From: Xestospongia bergquistia
Lineage: Eukaryota; Porifera; Demospongiae; Haplosclerida; Petrosiidae
DNA length: 64,000 nucleotides
Direction of reading: 5' to 3'
Assembly: GCA_963965975.1 (NCBI GenBank)
Contig: OZ014414.1
Span: 1,959,501-2,023,500, forward strand
A model generated the notes under the pieces. That model saw only the letters and a program-made list of their open reading frames with translations, searched no databases and was not told the origin of the DNA. Shown here one piece after another: positions 37,504-49,300 of the stretch (position 1 is its first letter; every line of letters begins with the position of its first letter). The position numbers and the translations under genes were made by a program.

Positions 37504-38325
37504 CTTTAATAAGATTTTTTCTAAAACAGATTTATTGTATGTAAAGTTTTATAGACTATGTGAGCTATTATGATAATTTGACAATTTACTTGTCTAAATA
37601 CATGTTTGTGTTATTTTAATTGGATGACCAAAATTAATTCCCTAGACCAGCTTTGTTTGATATTAATGGTCCTCCCTTACCTAAAATATTAAGCCAGACA
37701 ATTTTTAGTGACCAAACTTTAATTAGTCCAACAATTCTTATCATAGATGATTGTAATAATTACAATCACAACTACTTGGTCTTTCAAGATCAATTCAATG
37801 GGAATTTTGAGATATGTTGAAAATGTGAATTCTCTACCAATAAAATATTTGAAGTATCCTGTTCAAGCATAATAATAAAAACAATGTAATAGATTATCAT
37901 GAATTATAATCTGACAGGTGTCAACATTTCTGCATAATTATTATCATTTTATTTATGCAAACATTATCACTCTAATTGCTGATCATTAGGTTTGAGAGTT
38001 TCTATAAGATTCTGAATTCAATGAGGACAAGGTCAATACATCACTAACTTTTTGATATGCAATTACAAAGAGTAACCGAATTTCAAGACTTCCCGAGAAG
38101 CATAAAATATAACTAAATATTTTCTAATATTTGTGATATCAATTCTTTTAATTTTAAATTTACTTATGAGGAAGTAATAAAGTCGTAATTACTAGGAAGT
38201 TATGAATATTTATCATTTGTGGTTGACTGAATATAGTGTGATCTCTTCATGCTAGTAAAGTAATCGAATACCGATAGTAGATATTGCATAATCAGTTGTA
38301 CATTCGTACTGTTAGTGAGCTAATC
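37504..38325. repeat. Copy C upstream region, duplicated at 41887-42668
   Basis: Nearly identical to 41887-42668. Includes a second copy of the conserved short frame (about 37640-37817; PALFDINGPPLPK to EIC stop) and the conserved pre-ATG block CGATAGTAGATATTGCATAATCAGTT at 38272-38297. Confidence 0.85.
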
Positions 38326-38427
38326 ATGTTTACCGCTGTGTGTCTCTGTCTTTTGTCTCTTATTTATATGTCAACTAAAGCTGAAGATGCTGAAATGTAA
38401 GTTGTATACTAGTTTCCGGTATTATAG

Positions 38428-38528
38428 TACTCTCTCTCTGTCTCTCTCTCTCACACTGTCTGTCTGTCTGTCTCTCTCTGTCTCTGTCTCTCTGTCTCTC
38501 TCTGTCTCTCTGTCTCTGTCTCTGTCTT

Positions 38529-38589
<61 letters not shown>

Positions 38590-38627
38590 CTTTCTATCTC
38601 TCTCACTCTATATATATATATCTCTAG
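38428..38627 (+). repeat. CT plus CA microsatellite in intron 1 of copy C
   Basis: CTCTGT run followed by a (CA)n tract (38563-38585) and CT/TA before the acceptor at 38627. Confidence 0.9.
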
Positions 38628-39932
38628 TGACATAGAATTCTCACTAGTTCTCCAATATACACCTAACAATACCTATAATTGTTCACCATTGAATGTACCA
38701 AATGAAGGTGTTCTCATTAAAGCATTAATAGACAATACTACAGTTGTTCCACTTCATTTCTATTATGTAAATGGACAGAAGATAATTATAAAATTAAACA
38801 TATTCCCACAGTGACCTTCATTAGCTCATCATTCCTTAATTTAACATATAATGCTACTCCATATAATGCTAATACATATGCTAAATATACTACATATACT
38901 GTCCCATTTACTGCCTCATCAGCTGTTGGACCATATCTTTATAACATTAACATTAACAATGATCAACTGTTAAATCAAACAGTACGTTTTGCATGGAATC
39001 AAACATACAGAGCAGCTCGTGCTAATTGTGATGTGTGGGCGTTAGACAACATCAGTATATCTCTACAACAAAATGGATGTTATCGACAAATATATCAACA
39101 AGATTTCAACAATGGGGAAATTCCTGGTTGGGATCTTATTAACTCAACTATCTCATTTAACTCTAGTCAATGTGATAGTTCAAGTGGTTGTCTTTATTTT
39201 ACTGGTGGTCCTGGCAATTTTAAAGTAGCAAGTCGTCAAGCAACATCCCCAATGTTAGATCTTCATGTTATTACACCTGTTACTCTATCATCTTCACCTA
39301 CTACTTATAAAGAGAATATATGTAATAATGATGAAAATATAATGTAAGTAATATCTTTATATGTCAATAAATATAATGTATTTCTATCATCTCAGAATCA
39401 TCAATTTCTTACTTCAATTAACTCAATTCATTGGACCTGGTCCATGTACTGATACCTCACCTAATGCTATCCTTCTCTCTCTACATACTGAAGATACCTC
39501 ATCACATTTGGCATATTTTGTACCAATGGGTAACAAATACTGGGCATATTTTAATGGTAGTAGTTTATATAATGTTCCAATATACTCTCCTAGTAGTACT
39601 CAGAATACATTAATTACAACATGTCTTAATAATAATATCAATCAATTCTCATTGAGTTGGATACAAGAGAACTATACTATTAATAAAGATATCTGGAGTC
39701 TTAGTCAAGTCAATATAACATTGGAACAATATGAGTTATGTTATAAAAATGAGTGAGTAGTAATTCTTTATATTATATTCTAATAATACCTTATAGATCT
39801 TGGAATCTTTATAACGGGAATATATCACAATCATTATCTACTAATAACAGTACGTTGATGTTTGATAATGGAAATGGGTCATCACCACGTAGTGCTAATC
39901 TTTCTTTCTCCTATCATTGTGACATATCATCA

Positions 39933-40112
39933 CCTGCTGTAACAACCTCTAGTATTGAACGCTCAGCATCAACTACACCTGCTGTAACAACCTCTAGTAT
40001 TGAACGCTCAGCATCAACTACACCTGCTGTAACAACCTCTAGTATTGAACGCTCAGCATCAACTACACCTGCTGTAACGACCTCTAGTATTGAACCCTCA
40101 GTATCAAGTATA
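39933..40112 (+). repeat. 45-bp coding minisatellite, 4 units, in the stalk of copy C
   Basis: Units start at 39933, 39978, 40023 and 40068. Each encodes PAVTTSSIE(R/P)SAST-type 15-residue repeats rich in Ser/Thr. The first three units are virtually identical. Paralogues A, B and F have one unit; D has a different partial duplication. Confidence 0.92.
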
Positions 40113-41886
40113 ATCAGCATGACCAGTACTAATGTTATATTTACACCATCTCCAAATCCTATAAATTGTTTTACTGATGGTATATGGCCAGAGACACAAC
40201 CAGGTTATAATGTCACTGGGTCATATTGTTATAAAGGAACTGTTAATGGTAAATGATAAAAATTCTTCTTACATTATAATCCTCTTTAACAGGTACCAGA
40301 CTATGTAAACAAGATGGAAAGTGGGATGATAATTTTTGTTTTACTAGTGAACTATTTAATTCTGTATTATCAAAAGTATAGCATTAATAATATCATCTCT
40401 CACTCTATTACATACACAGATCAATAGTTCTTCTCTAATAGCTTTGGAAATATTAAGTGAAAATAATGAAGAGATAACAGTTGATCAAACCATTTTCTTA
40501 TTGTCTACTTTTGTTAATAACCAGCTAAACCAGTCACCAGAACCTGTTTCAATTAATTTCACTAAGGTATGTACAATATAATGTAATTAATGACAATTTA
40601 TGATATTATTATTGTATTTTAATAATATTATTAATAATATACTGTCAAACAAGACCATTTCTGATAATGACGTTAATTTATAATTTATTACTGGATAATT
40701 ACATTAACAACTACAGGATAAGAGGCGATCTATTGGTAGTCAACTCCTCCTAACGTTAGATATATTTGCACTATATCTTTATAATACTATAGGACTACAG
40801 ATTATAGAAGATAATATTGGTAGGGATACAAAAATTAGTTGTTTATTTTTTGTCTCTCTTGTATATGTAGCATTTATCGTTAAAGAGATTACAACTATAA
40901 CTGGTCCAATTCAAGCAATATCTGTTAACAATAATTCTATTATATTACCTCCTGATATATTTGATAATCTACCAGTTAAAATAGCTTCATTTTACTACCA
41001 TAACATATCAAGATGGCTACCTACTGATCATCCTAACCAAACAATCATATCTCCAATTCTCTCCTCTACTAATTGTACAGACTGCTCTATAACAGATCTG
41101 AATACGCTGGTTAATATTGTGTTTAACCTGTCCAGTCAACAGGTATAGCAAAACACATTTAGTGGTCATACCAACCATATCTCTTCTTTCTCTACACAGA
41201 TATCAAGTACTGATAATTTATCTTGTGTATATTGGAAGTTTCAATTGTACATAGTATTCTAAAATATATAATGAGTGTATTATATCTCCAATTAGATCTG
41301 ATACAACATTACCAAGTGGTGAGTGGAACACCAATGGGTGTGGTCTCATTAGTCAAGAGGGTTTAACAATAAAGTGTCAATGTGATCATCTTACACACTT
41401 TGCTATTCTGCTAAGTCCAAGAGTACAAGTATATTAGTCTGTCTGTCTATATATATAACTGTCCATATTATAGCTTAGTGACAAAGATCTTAAGATCCTT
41501 CAAACTATAGGTGCTGTGTTAATACCTATCTCTCTGATATGTATGTTACTAACAATATTAACCTATCTTTGTATGAGGTAATACACACACATATCACTGA
41601 TGATATATATATATATATATATATATGTCTATAGATCACTGTGGAATATGAGGAGCTATATTCATGTTATGTTATGTAGTAATTTATTGATAGCACAACT
41701 CTTGTTTGTAGTGGTATTGAACAAACGGAGTATTGGGTAAGTGGTCATGTGACTCTCATGTGATTATTATTGGTGTATATGATTTAGTTTATATGTTCAG
41801 CAATAGCTGTAGTACTGCAGTACATGTTTCTAGTGACATTTATGTGGATATTAATGGAGGGTGTGGTCTTATACGTTGCTTTGGTT

Positions 41887-42668
41887 AAGATTTTTTCTAA
41901 AACAGATTAAGAAATTCATTGTATGTAAAGTTTTATAGACTATGGGAGCTATTATGATAATTTGACTATTTACTTGTCTAAATACATGTTTGTGTTATTT
42001 TGATGACCAAAATTAATTTCCTAGACCAGCTTTGTTTGATATTAATGGTCCTCCCTTACCTAAAATATTAAACCAGACAATTTTTAGTGACCAAACTTTA
42101 ATTATTCCAGCAATTCTTATCATAGATGATTGTAATAATTATAATCACAACTACTTGGTCTTTCAAGATCAGTTCAATGGGAATTTTGGGATGTCTTGAA
42201 AATGTGAATTTTCTACCAGTAAAATATTTGAAGTATCCTGTTCAAGCATAATAAAAAAAACAATGTAATAGATTATCATGAATTATAATCTGACAGGTGT
42301 CAACATTTCTGCATAATTATTATCATTTCATTTATGCAAACATTATCACTTTAATTGCTGATCATTAGGTTTGAGAGATTCTATAAGATTCCGAATTCAA
42401 TGAGGACAAGGTCAATACATCACTAAGTTTTTGATATGCAACTACAAAGAGTAACCGAATTTCAAGACTTCCCAAGAAGCATAAAATATAACTAAATATT
42501 TTCTAATATTTGTGATATCAGTTCTTTTAATTTTAAATTTACTTATGAGGAAGTAATAAAGTCGTAATAACTAGGAAGTTATGAATATTTATCATTTGTG
42601 GTTGACTGAATATAGTGTGATCTCTTCATGCTAGTAAAGTAATTGAATACCGATAGTAGATATTGCAT
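41887..42668. repeat. Duplicated upstream block before copy D
   Basis: Matches 37504-38290 at high identity, including the third copy of the conserved short frame (about 42020-42198). Its left edge is fused to receptor exon 13 of copy C at TTAAGATTTTTTC; its right edge is interrupted by a transposon. Confidence 0.85.
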
Positions 42669-42891
42669 AATCAGTTCAGGGCCTCCAATGTTAGGGAAAT
42701 TTCCCTAAAACTAGGGAATAATTGATTAACTTAGGGTCCAGGGGAGGAATTTTTAAAAATTAAGTAATTTAGGGATTTTATAATTTCAAACTTTTAATAA
42801 TATTCATAACTAATAATAAATTCATAGCCTGTTTAAAATCTATTTTTGATAAACATGCATGATTACATACATGTAAAATTTACTGATTAGC

Positions 42892-43073
42892 AGGTATACT
42901 ACAAAACAAAGACAAGAAATAGTATGAAAACAAAAACTTTAGATGCTATTATTTTGACTAAACGAAGCTTGCCTTGCACTTGTGTGGAATTTAAACCTGA
43001 CAGTTCCATGTGCAAATGTGTCGACTTAGAAATATATGATGGTGATGAAAGTTCTGACTCTGACAATGACTAA
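42892..43073 (+). pseudogene. Terminal exon remnant of a hAT-type transposase
   Basis: Following an acceptor-like TTAGCAG at 42891, an open frame encodes YYKTKTRNSMKTKTLDAIIL, a Cys-bearing segment (PCTCVEF, MCKC) and a very acidic tail (DGDESSDSDND) before TAA at 43071. The K-T-R-N-x-M-x-x-x-T-L-D-A pattern resembles the extreme C-terminal region of some hAT transposases. The rest of the gene is absent, so the host element is non-autonomous. Confidence 0.5.
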
Positions 43074-43094
43074 GTATTGGTTTAAGTATAAGAT

Positions 43095-43391
43095 TGTAAT
43101 ATATTGTAATTGTATATTACTTAGCACTTACTTATTGTGTATAATTGTATCTTTTGTTATGTTTGATTTACTGTGTATTTGTTAATAGGTGCTTACTATG
43201 TTTCTTTTGTTATAGGTGACAATGTTAGTTGTGTTAATACTCTTTCTTTTATGCTATGTGTTACTTTTTAGTTACACCTTTCTTGTTGAGTTTTCTATAT
43301 AAACTTGCTTGATGTTGTTATTGAATATAGAGAGATAGAAAGATTTATTTCTAAATCATACTTTGTGAATTCAGTGGTTTAAGTTACCACA
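43095..43391 (+). repeat. 5' LTR
   Basis: Begins TG and ends CA. The 287 bp from 43105 read identical to the 3' LTR. The leading 10 bp TGTAATATAT are an extra, near-duplicate of the LTR start. A TATA-like TCTATATAAAC lies at about 43292. Confidence 0.9.
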
Positions 43392-43412
43392 TATTTGGCG
43401 ACGAGGGTCTCA

Positions 43413-45500
43413 ATGGCTGCTACACATGGTCACCTGGGAGAGTTCGACAGTACTCAGGAAGAATGGGAGACGTACACTGAGCGTCTAGAGCAATACTTCA
43501 CAGCAAATGATGTCCAAGATGCGGAAAAGCAAAGGGCAATCCTTCTTAGCTGCTGTGGTGCATCAACTTATCGACTCATCAAAAATGTACTGGCCCCTAA
43601 TAGGCCTACAGACGTCCCTTTTGATGACATTGTCACACAAATGAGGACACATTTTCACCCGACTCGTTCTGAGACGGTACAACGATACCTGTTTTACTCC
43701 AGGACCCGAAGAGCAGGCGAATCAGTCTCGATGTATGTAGCTGAGCTGAAAAAGCTGGCTGAGTTCTGTAATTTTGGAGATACGCTCGAACCGATGCTCC
43801 GTGATCGTATTGTTTGCGGAATAGGCAACGAACGCTGGCAGCGTCGTCTACTCGGTGAGGAAGATCTCACGTACAAGAGTGCTATGAAAATTGTTCTAGC
43901 ACTAGAATCAGCAGACAGCCAAGTGAAAGAACTTCAAGGTGCTACAAAGATACACCATGTCCGCAAGCCTTGGCAATCCCAGAGACCCAAGAGACAAGAC
44001 ACACTTCCACAGATTGTACCGTGTTTTCGTTGTGGCGGAAAGCACGAGCCCAAGGAGTGCCGATTTAAGGACTCGGAGTGTCACTTTTGTCACAAGAAAG
44101 GACACATATCCAAAGTTTGCCGTAAGAAGACATGGAGTCAACAAGGTAAACGTATGGCGACTCCACATGGTACAAACACTGTTGCTGAACCCGATAAAGT
44201 GGAGTATCCCTTGCATGCTCTCACTACAGGCAAAAACCACCCACTTACAGTGAAAGTGAAGATAAATAACGCCGACTTACAGATGGAAGTCGACACAGGA
44301 GCTACTCTATCTATAATCAGCAAAAAGACATACGAGAGGCTATGGCCCACACAAAAGCTGGCTCCGTTGTTAAAGTTCTCTCACGCTACGTTAAAAACGT
44401 ATACTGGTGAACAGATTAATGTATTAGGGTCTATTGATGTCAATGTGACCTACCAGACTCAAAAGAGACGATTACCGCTGTTAGTAGTACCAGGAGATGG
44501 TCCATCACTGTTAGGCCGAGACTGGCTACGGCAGATAAAAGTAGAATGGTCAGATCTCCATGCTCTTAGTACTACAGATCCTCTACACCCGTGGGAATGG
44601 CCAGAACGTCCATGGTCACGATTACACGCAGACTATGCAGGTCCATTTTTAGGTAAGATGTTTCTTATCGTCGTAGATGCTTACTCGAAATGGCTAGAAG
44701 TTATACCTGTGAGTTCTGCTACATCTCTCTCAACAATTGAACAGTTCAGATCTATATTCTCCATACACGGTTTACCTGAAGTGCTAGTTACTGACAATGG
44801 CACTGCATTTACAAGTACTGAATTTGCGGAATTCATGAGGAGAAATGGAGTACGTCACGTTAAGTCTGCTCCATATCATCCAGCATCTAATGGGCTGGCA
44901 GAGAGAGCTGTTCAGACATTTAAAGAAAGCATGAGGAAACAGTCAAAAGACTCTCTCAATACTCGTATAGCTCGTTTTCTCTTTAGCTACCGTATTACTC
45001 CTCATACAACAACTGGCACTAGCCCAGCTGAACTCTTATTCAGTAGACTTCCACGTTCACATTTGGACTTACTGAAGCCAACTTTAGCGGGAAGAGTGCT
45101 TAGAAAGCAAGAAAAGCAGAAAGAAAACCATGATGTTCGTTCTAAAGAGAGAACATTTCAGGTTGGTGATTTTGTATTTATTTGTGATTTTCCAGATCGT
45201 AAACATTGGCTCTCTGGAAAAATTATATCTACTAAAGGTCCATGTTCCTATTTAGTGGAACTTGAGGATGGACGAATTGTTCGACGACATGTTGACCATA
45301 TTCGAGCATGTACATCTAATTCATGTTCACTTCCTACTGATGTATCAGCTCCGTTAAATGGTTCTGATGATGACTTAGCTGATATCTCTATCCCGACACC
45401 TCCTTTACATGAAGATTCATCACCTGTTTCAGTTGAAGCACCCCAACCTACATTACGTCGTTCAACAAGAATTTCTCGACCTCCTGATCGATATTTTTAA
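43413..45500 (+). CDS. Gag-protease-integrase polyprotein of the LTR element
   Basis: Intact frame of 695 aa from ATG 43413 (an upstream TTG-initiated extension overlaps the primer-binding site and is rejected). N-terminal gag-like region; two CCHC-type zinc knuckles (residues about 204-240, CFRCGGKHEPKEC and CHFCHKKGHISKVC); aspartic protease with DTGA (294-297) and a later LLGRDWL; then, directly, integrase core with D407 (HADYAG), D461 (TDNG) and E497, a DD35E spacing; and a C-terminal region with RSTRISRPPDRY. Reverse transcriptase, RNase H and the integrase HHCC finger, which normally lie between protease and integrase core, are missing without loss of frame. The frame shows no stop or indel. 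Confidence 0.93.
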   Translation: MAATHGHLGEFDSTQEEWETYTERLEQYFTANDVQDAEKQRAILLSCCGASTYRLIKNVLAPNRPTDVPFDDIVTQMRTHFHPTRSETVQRYLFYSRTRRAGESVSMYVAELKKLAEFCNFGDTLEPMLRDRIVCGIGNERWQRRLLGEEDLTYKSAMKIVLALESADSQVKELQGATKIHHVRKPWQSQRPKRQDTLPQIVPCFRCGGKHEPKECRFKDSECHFCHKKGHISKVCRKKTWSQQGKRMATPHGTNTVAEPDKVEYPLHALTTGKNHPLTVKVKINNADLQMEVDTGATLSIISKKTYERLWPTQKLAPLLKFSHATLKTYTGEQINVLGSIDVNVTYQTQKRRLPLLVVPGDGPSLLGRDWLRQIKVEWSDLHALSTTDPLHPWEWPERPWSRLHADYAGPFLGKMFLIVVDAYSKWLEVIPVSSATSLSTIEQFRSIFSIHGLPEVLVTDNGTAFTSTEFAEFMRRNGVRHVKSAPYHPASNGLAERAVQTFKESMRKQSKDSLNTRIARFLFSYRITPHTTTGTSPAELLFSRLPRSHLDLLKPTLAGRVLRKQEKQKENHDVRSKERTFQVGDFVFICDFPDRKHWLSGKIISTKGPCSYLVELEDGRIVRRHVDHIRACTSNSCSLPTDVSAPLNGSDDDLADISIPTPPLHEDSSPVSVEAPQPTLRRSTRISRPPDRYF

Positions 45501-45533
45501 TAACTCAATTAGTTCAATTTAAAAAGGGAGGAA

Positions 45534-45820
45534 TGTAATTGTATATTACTTAGCACTTACTTATTGTGTATAATTGTATCTTTTGTTATGTTTGATTTAC
45601 TGTGTATTTGTTAATAGGTGCTTACTATGTTTCTTTTGTTATAGGTGACAATGTTAGTTGTGTTAATACTCTTTCTTTTATGCTATGTGTTACTTTTTAG
45701 TTACACCTTTCTTGTTGAGTTTTCTATATAAACTTGCTTGATGTTGTTATTGAATATAGAGAGATAGAAAGATTTATTTCTAAATCATACTTTGTGAATT
45801 CAGTGGTTTAAGTTACCACA
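45534..45820 (+). repeat. 3' LTR
   Basis: 287 bp, TG...CA, identical by eye to 43105-43391, indicating very recent insertion. Confidence 0.93.
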
Positions 45821-46027
45821 AAGATAAGTATTGGTTTTTCTAGGGAAAATTCAAGGAAATATTGTAAAACTTAAGGGGGGGTTTAGGGGCTTACTAATTT
45901 TGTATTTAGGGAAATAAAGGGAAAAATTTTAGTTCCCCTAGGGGAAAATCAAATTTTGAGGTTGGAGGCCCTGAATCAGTTGTACATTCGTGCTGTTAGT
46001 AAGCTAATCGAGCTAATCAAGGTAATC

Positions 46028-46284
46028 ATGTTTACCGCTGTGTGTCTCTGTCTCTTGTCTCTTATTTATATGTCAACTAAAGCTGGAGATGTTGAAATGT
46101 AAGTTGTATACTAGTTTTTGGTATTATAGTACTCTCTCTGTGTCTCTCTCTTTGTCTCTCTGTCTCTCTGTCTCTCTCTCATACTGTCTGTCTCTCTCTG
46201 TCTCTATCTCTGTCTCTCTCTGTGTCTTTCTCTGTCTCTCTCTCTCTCTTTCTCTCACACACACTCACTCTCTTTCTATCTCTC

Positions 46285-46337
<53 letters not shown>

Positions 46338-49300
46338 CTTTAGTGACATGGAATTCTCACTAGTTCTCCAATATACACCTAATAATACCTATAATTGTTC
46401 ACCATTGAATGTACCAAATGAAGGTGTTCTCATTAAAGCATTAATAGACAATACTACAGTTGTTCCACTTCATTTCTATTATGTAAATGGAAAAGAAGAA
46501 AATTATAAAATTAAACATATTCCCACAGTGTCCTTCATTAGCTCATCATTCCTTAATTTAACATATAATACTACTCCATATAATGCTAATACATATGCTA
46601 AATATACTACATATACTGTTCCATTTACTGCCTCATCAGCTGTTGGACCATATCTTTATAACATTACCATTAACAATGATCAACTGTTAAATCAAACAGT
46701 ACGTTTTGCATGGAATCAAACATACATAGCAGCTCGTGCTAATTGTGATGTGTGGGCATTAGACAACATCAGTATATCTCTACAACACAATGGATGTTAT
46801 CGTCAAATATATCAACAAGATTTCAACAATGGGGAAATTCCTGGTTGGGATCTTATTAACTCAACTATCTCATTTAACTCTAGTCAATGTGATAGTTCAA
46901 GTGGTTGTCTTTATTTTACTGGTGGTCCTGACTATAAAGTAGTAGCAAGTCGTCAAGCAACATCCCCAATGTTAGATCTTCATGTTATTACACCTGTTAC
47001 TTTATCATCTTCACCTACTACTTATAAAGAGAATATATGTAATAATGATGAAAATATAATGTAAGTAATATCTTTATATATCAATAAATAAAATGTATTT
47101 CTATCTTCTCAGAATCATCAATTTCTTTCTTCAATTAACTCAATTCATTGGACCTGGTCCATGTACTGATACCTCACCTAATGCTATCCTTCTCTCTCTA
47201 CATTCTGAAGATACCTCATCACATTTGGCATATTTTGTACCAATGGGTAACAAATACTGGCCATATTTTAATGGTAGTAGTTTATATAATGTTCCAATAT
47301 ACTCTCCTAGTAGTACTCGGACTACATTAATTACATCATGTCTTAAGAATAATATCAATCAATTCTCATTGAGTTGGGTACAAGAGAACTATACTATCAA
47401 TAAAGATATCTGGAGTCTTAGTCAAGTCAATATAACATTGGAACAGTATGAGTTATGTTATAAAAATGAGTGAGTAGTAACTGTTTATATTATATTCTAA
47501 TTATTATCTTTGTAGATCTTGGAGTCTTTATAATGGGAATATATCACAATCATTATCTACTAATAACAGTACTTTGATGTTTGATAATGAAAATGGGTCA
47601 TTACCACGTAGTGCTAATCTTTCTCTCTCCTATCATTGTGACATATCATCATCTGCTGTAGCAACCTCTACTATTGAACCGTCAGTATCAAGTATAACCA
47701 GTATGACCAGTACTGATGTTATATCTACACCATCTCCAAGTTCTATGAGTTGTTGTTATGCAACAACGTCTAATATTGAACCCTCAGTATCAATTGTAAT
47801 CAATATGATTAGCACTAATGTTATATTTATCCCATCTCCAAGTCCTATAAATTGTTCTACTAATGGTATATGGCCAGAGACACAACCAGGTTATAACGTC
47901 ACTGGGTCATATTGTTATGAAGGAACTGTTAATGGTAAATGATAGATTCTCCTTACATTATAATCCTCTTCAACAGGTACCAGACTATGTAAACAAGATG
48001 GAAAGTGGGATGATAATTTTTGTTGTTTTCCTAGTGAGCAATTTTGTACTGTATTATCAAAGGTATAGCACTAATATTATTTGTTATTTCATCTCTCACT
48101 CTATTACATACACAGATCAATAGTTCTTCTCTAATGGCTTTGGAAATATTAAGTGAAAATAATGAAGATATAACAGTCGATCAAACCATTTTCTTATTGT
48201 CTACTATTGTTAATAACCAGCTAAACCAGTCACCAGAACCTGTTTCAATTAATTTCACTAAGGTATGTACAATATAATGTAATTAATTACAGTTCATGAT
48301 ATTATTATAGTATTTTAATGATATTATTAATAATTTACTGACAAACAAGAACATTCCATATAATGAGGTTAATTTATAATTTAATACTGGATAATTATAT
48401 TAATAATTACAGGATAAGAGGCGATCTATTGGTAGTCAACTCCTTCTAACATTAGATAAATTTACACTATATCTCTATAAAGCAACAGGACTACAGATGA
48501 TAGGAGATAATATTGGTAGGGATACAAAAATAAGTTGTTTATTTTTTGTCTCTCTTGTATATGTAGCATTTATTGTTAAAGATATTACAACTATAACTGG
48601 TCCAATTCAAGCAATATCTGTTAATAATAATTCTATTACATTACCTCCTGATATATTTGATAATCTACCAGTTAAAATAGCTTCATTTTACTACCATAAC
48701 ATATCAAGATGGTTACCTCCTGATCATCCTAACCAATCTATCATATCTCCAGTTCTCTCCTCTACTAATTGTACAGATTGCTCTATAACAGATCTGACTA
48801 CACCAGTTAACATTGTGTTTAACCTGTCTAGTCAACAGGTATGAAAATACATGGTTTGAAGTCATAGCAACAATATCTCTTCTTAATCTACACAGATATC
48901 AAGTACTGATAATTTATCTTGTGTATATTGGAAGTTTGAATTGTACATAGTATTCTAAAATATATAATGAGTGTATTATATCTCCAATTAGATCTGATAC
49001 AACATTACCAAGTGGTGAGTGGAACACCAATGGGTGTGGTCTCATTAGTCAAGAGGGTTTAACAATAAAGTGTCAATGTGATCATCTTACACACTTTGCT
49101 ATTCTGCTAAGTCCAGGAGTACAAGTATATTAGTCTGTCTGTCTATATATATAACTGTCCATATTATAGCTTAGTGACAAAGATCTTAAGATCCTTCAAA
49201 CTATAGGTGCTGTGTTAATACCTATCTCTCTGATATGTATGTTACTAACAATATTAACCTATCTTTGTATGAGGTAATACACACACATATCACTGATGAT

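Larger units (their letters stand above)
38326..41887 (+). pseudogene. Adhesion GPCR pseudogene, copy C
   Basis: Exons 1-13 are recognisable (38326-38396, 38628-39343, 39396-39752, 39797-40248, 40293-40375, 40420-40566, 40717-40819, 40871-41142, 41200-41246, 41296-41428, 41474-41577, 41635-41736, 41788-41887), with the same signal peptide, reelin-like, HRM, GAIN, GPS and TM1-3 content as A and B. One base is missing in exon 2 (38774, ATGGACAG versus ATGGAACAG in paralogues) and one in exon 12 (about 41713). Exon 13 stops abruptly in TM3 (GTTGCTTTGGTTA) and is replaced by spacer sequence identical to the region upstream of this gene. TM4-7 and the tail are absent. Exon 4 has an expanded 45-bp minisatellite. 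Damage is slight, so inactivation looks recent. Confidence 0.85.
43090..45825 (+). mobile_element. Ty3/gypsy-type LTR retrotransposon, young, lacking reverse transcriptase
   Basis: Flanked by 5-bp duplications AAGAT (43090-43094 and 45821-45825). 5' LTR 43095-43391, 3' LTR 45534-45820, a TGGCGACGAGGG primer-binding-type site just after the 5' LTR (43396), and a purine tract AAAAAGGGAGGAA (45521-45533) just before the 3' LTR. The single internal ORF lacks reverse transcriptase and RNase H, so the element must depend on enzymes from relatives. Its codon use is richer in GC than the host surroundings. Confidence 0.93.
42677..45973. mobile_element. hAT-like transposon hosting a nested LTR element
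   Basis: Perfect 12-bp terminal inverted repeats, CAGGGCCTCCAA at 42677 and TTGGAGGCCCTG ending 45973, flanked by an exact 8-bp duplication AATCAGTT (42669-42676 and 45974-45981). The uninterrupted site is seen upstream of copy C (38290: CATAATCAGTTGTACATTCG). CAGGG ends and an 8-bp duplication are hAT hallmarks. Without the nested retrotransposon it is about 570 bp. It splits the conserved pre-ATG block of receptor copy D. Confidence 0.9.

Noticed and set aside
38387-38635. Plus-strand Ser/Leu-rich frame over the intron 1 repeat (also 46089-46343)
   Set aside because: Translation of a microsatellite between exon 1 and exon 2, not a protein.
43694-44350. Several overlapping frames on both strands inside the LTR-element ORF
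   Set aside because: Shadow frames of the 695-aa polyprotein, which carries clear zinc-knuckle, protease and integrase motifs.
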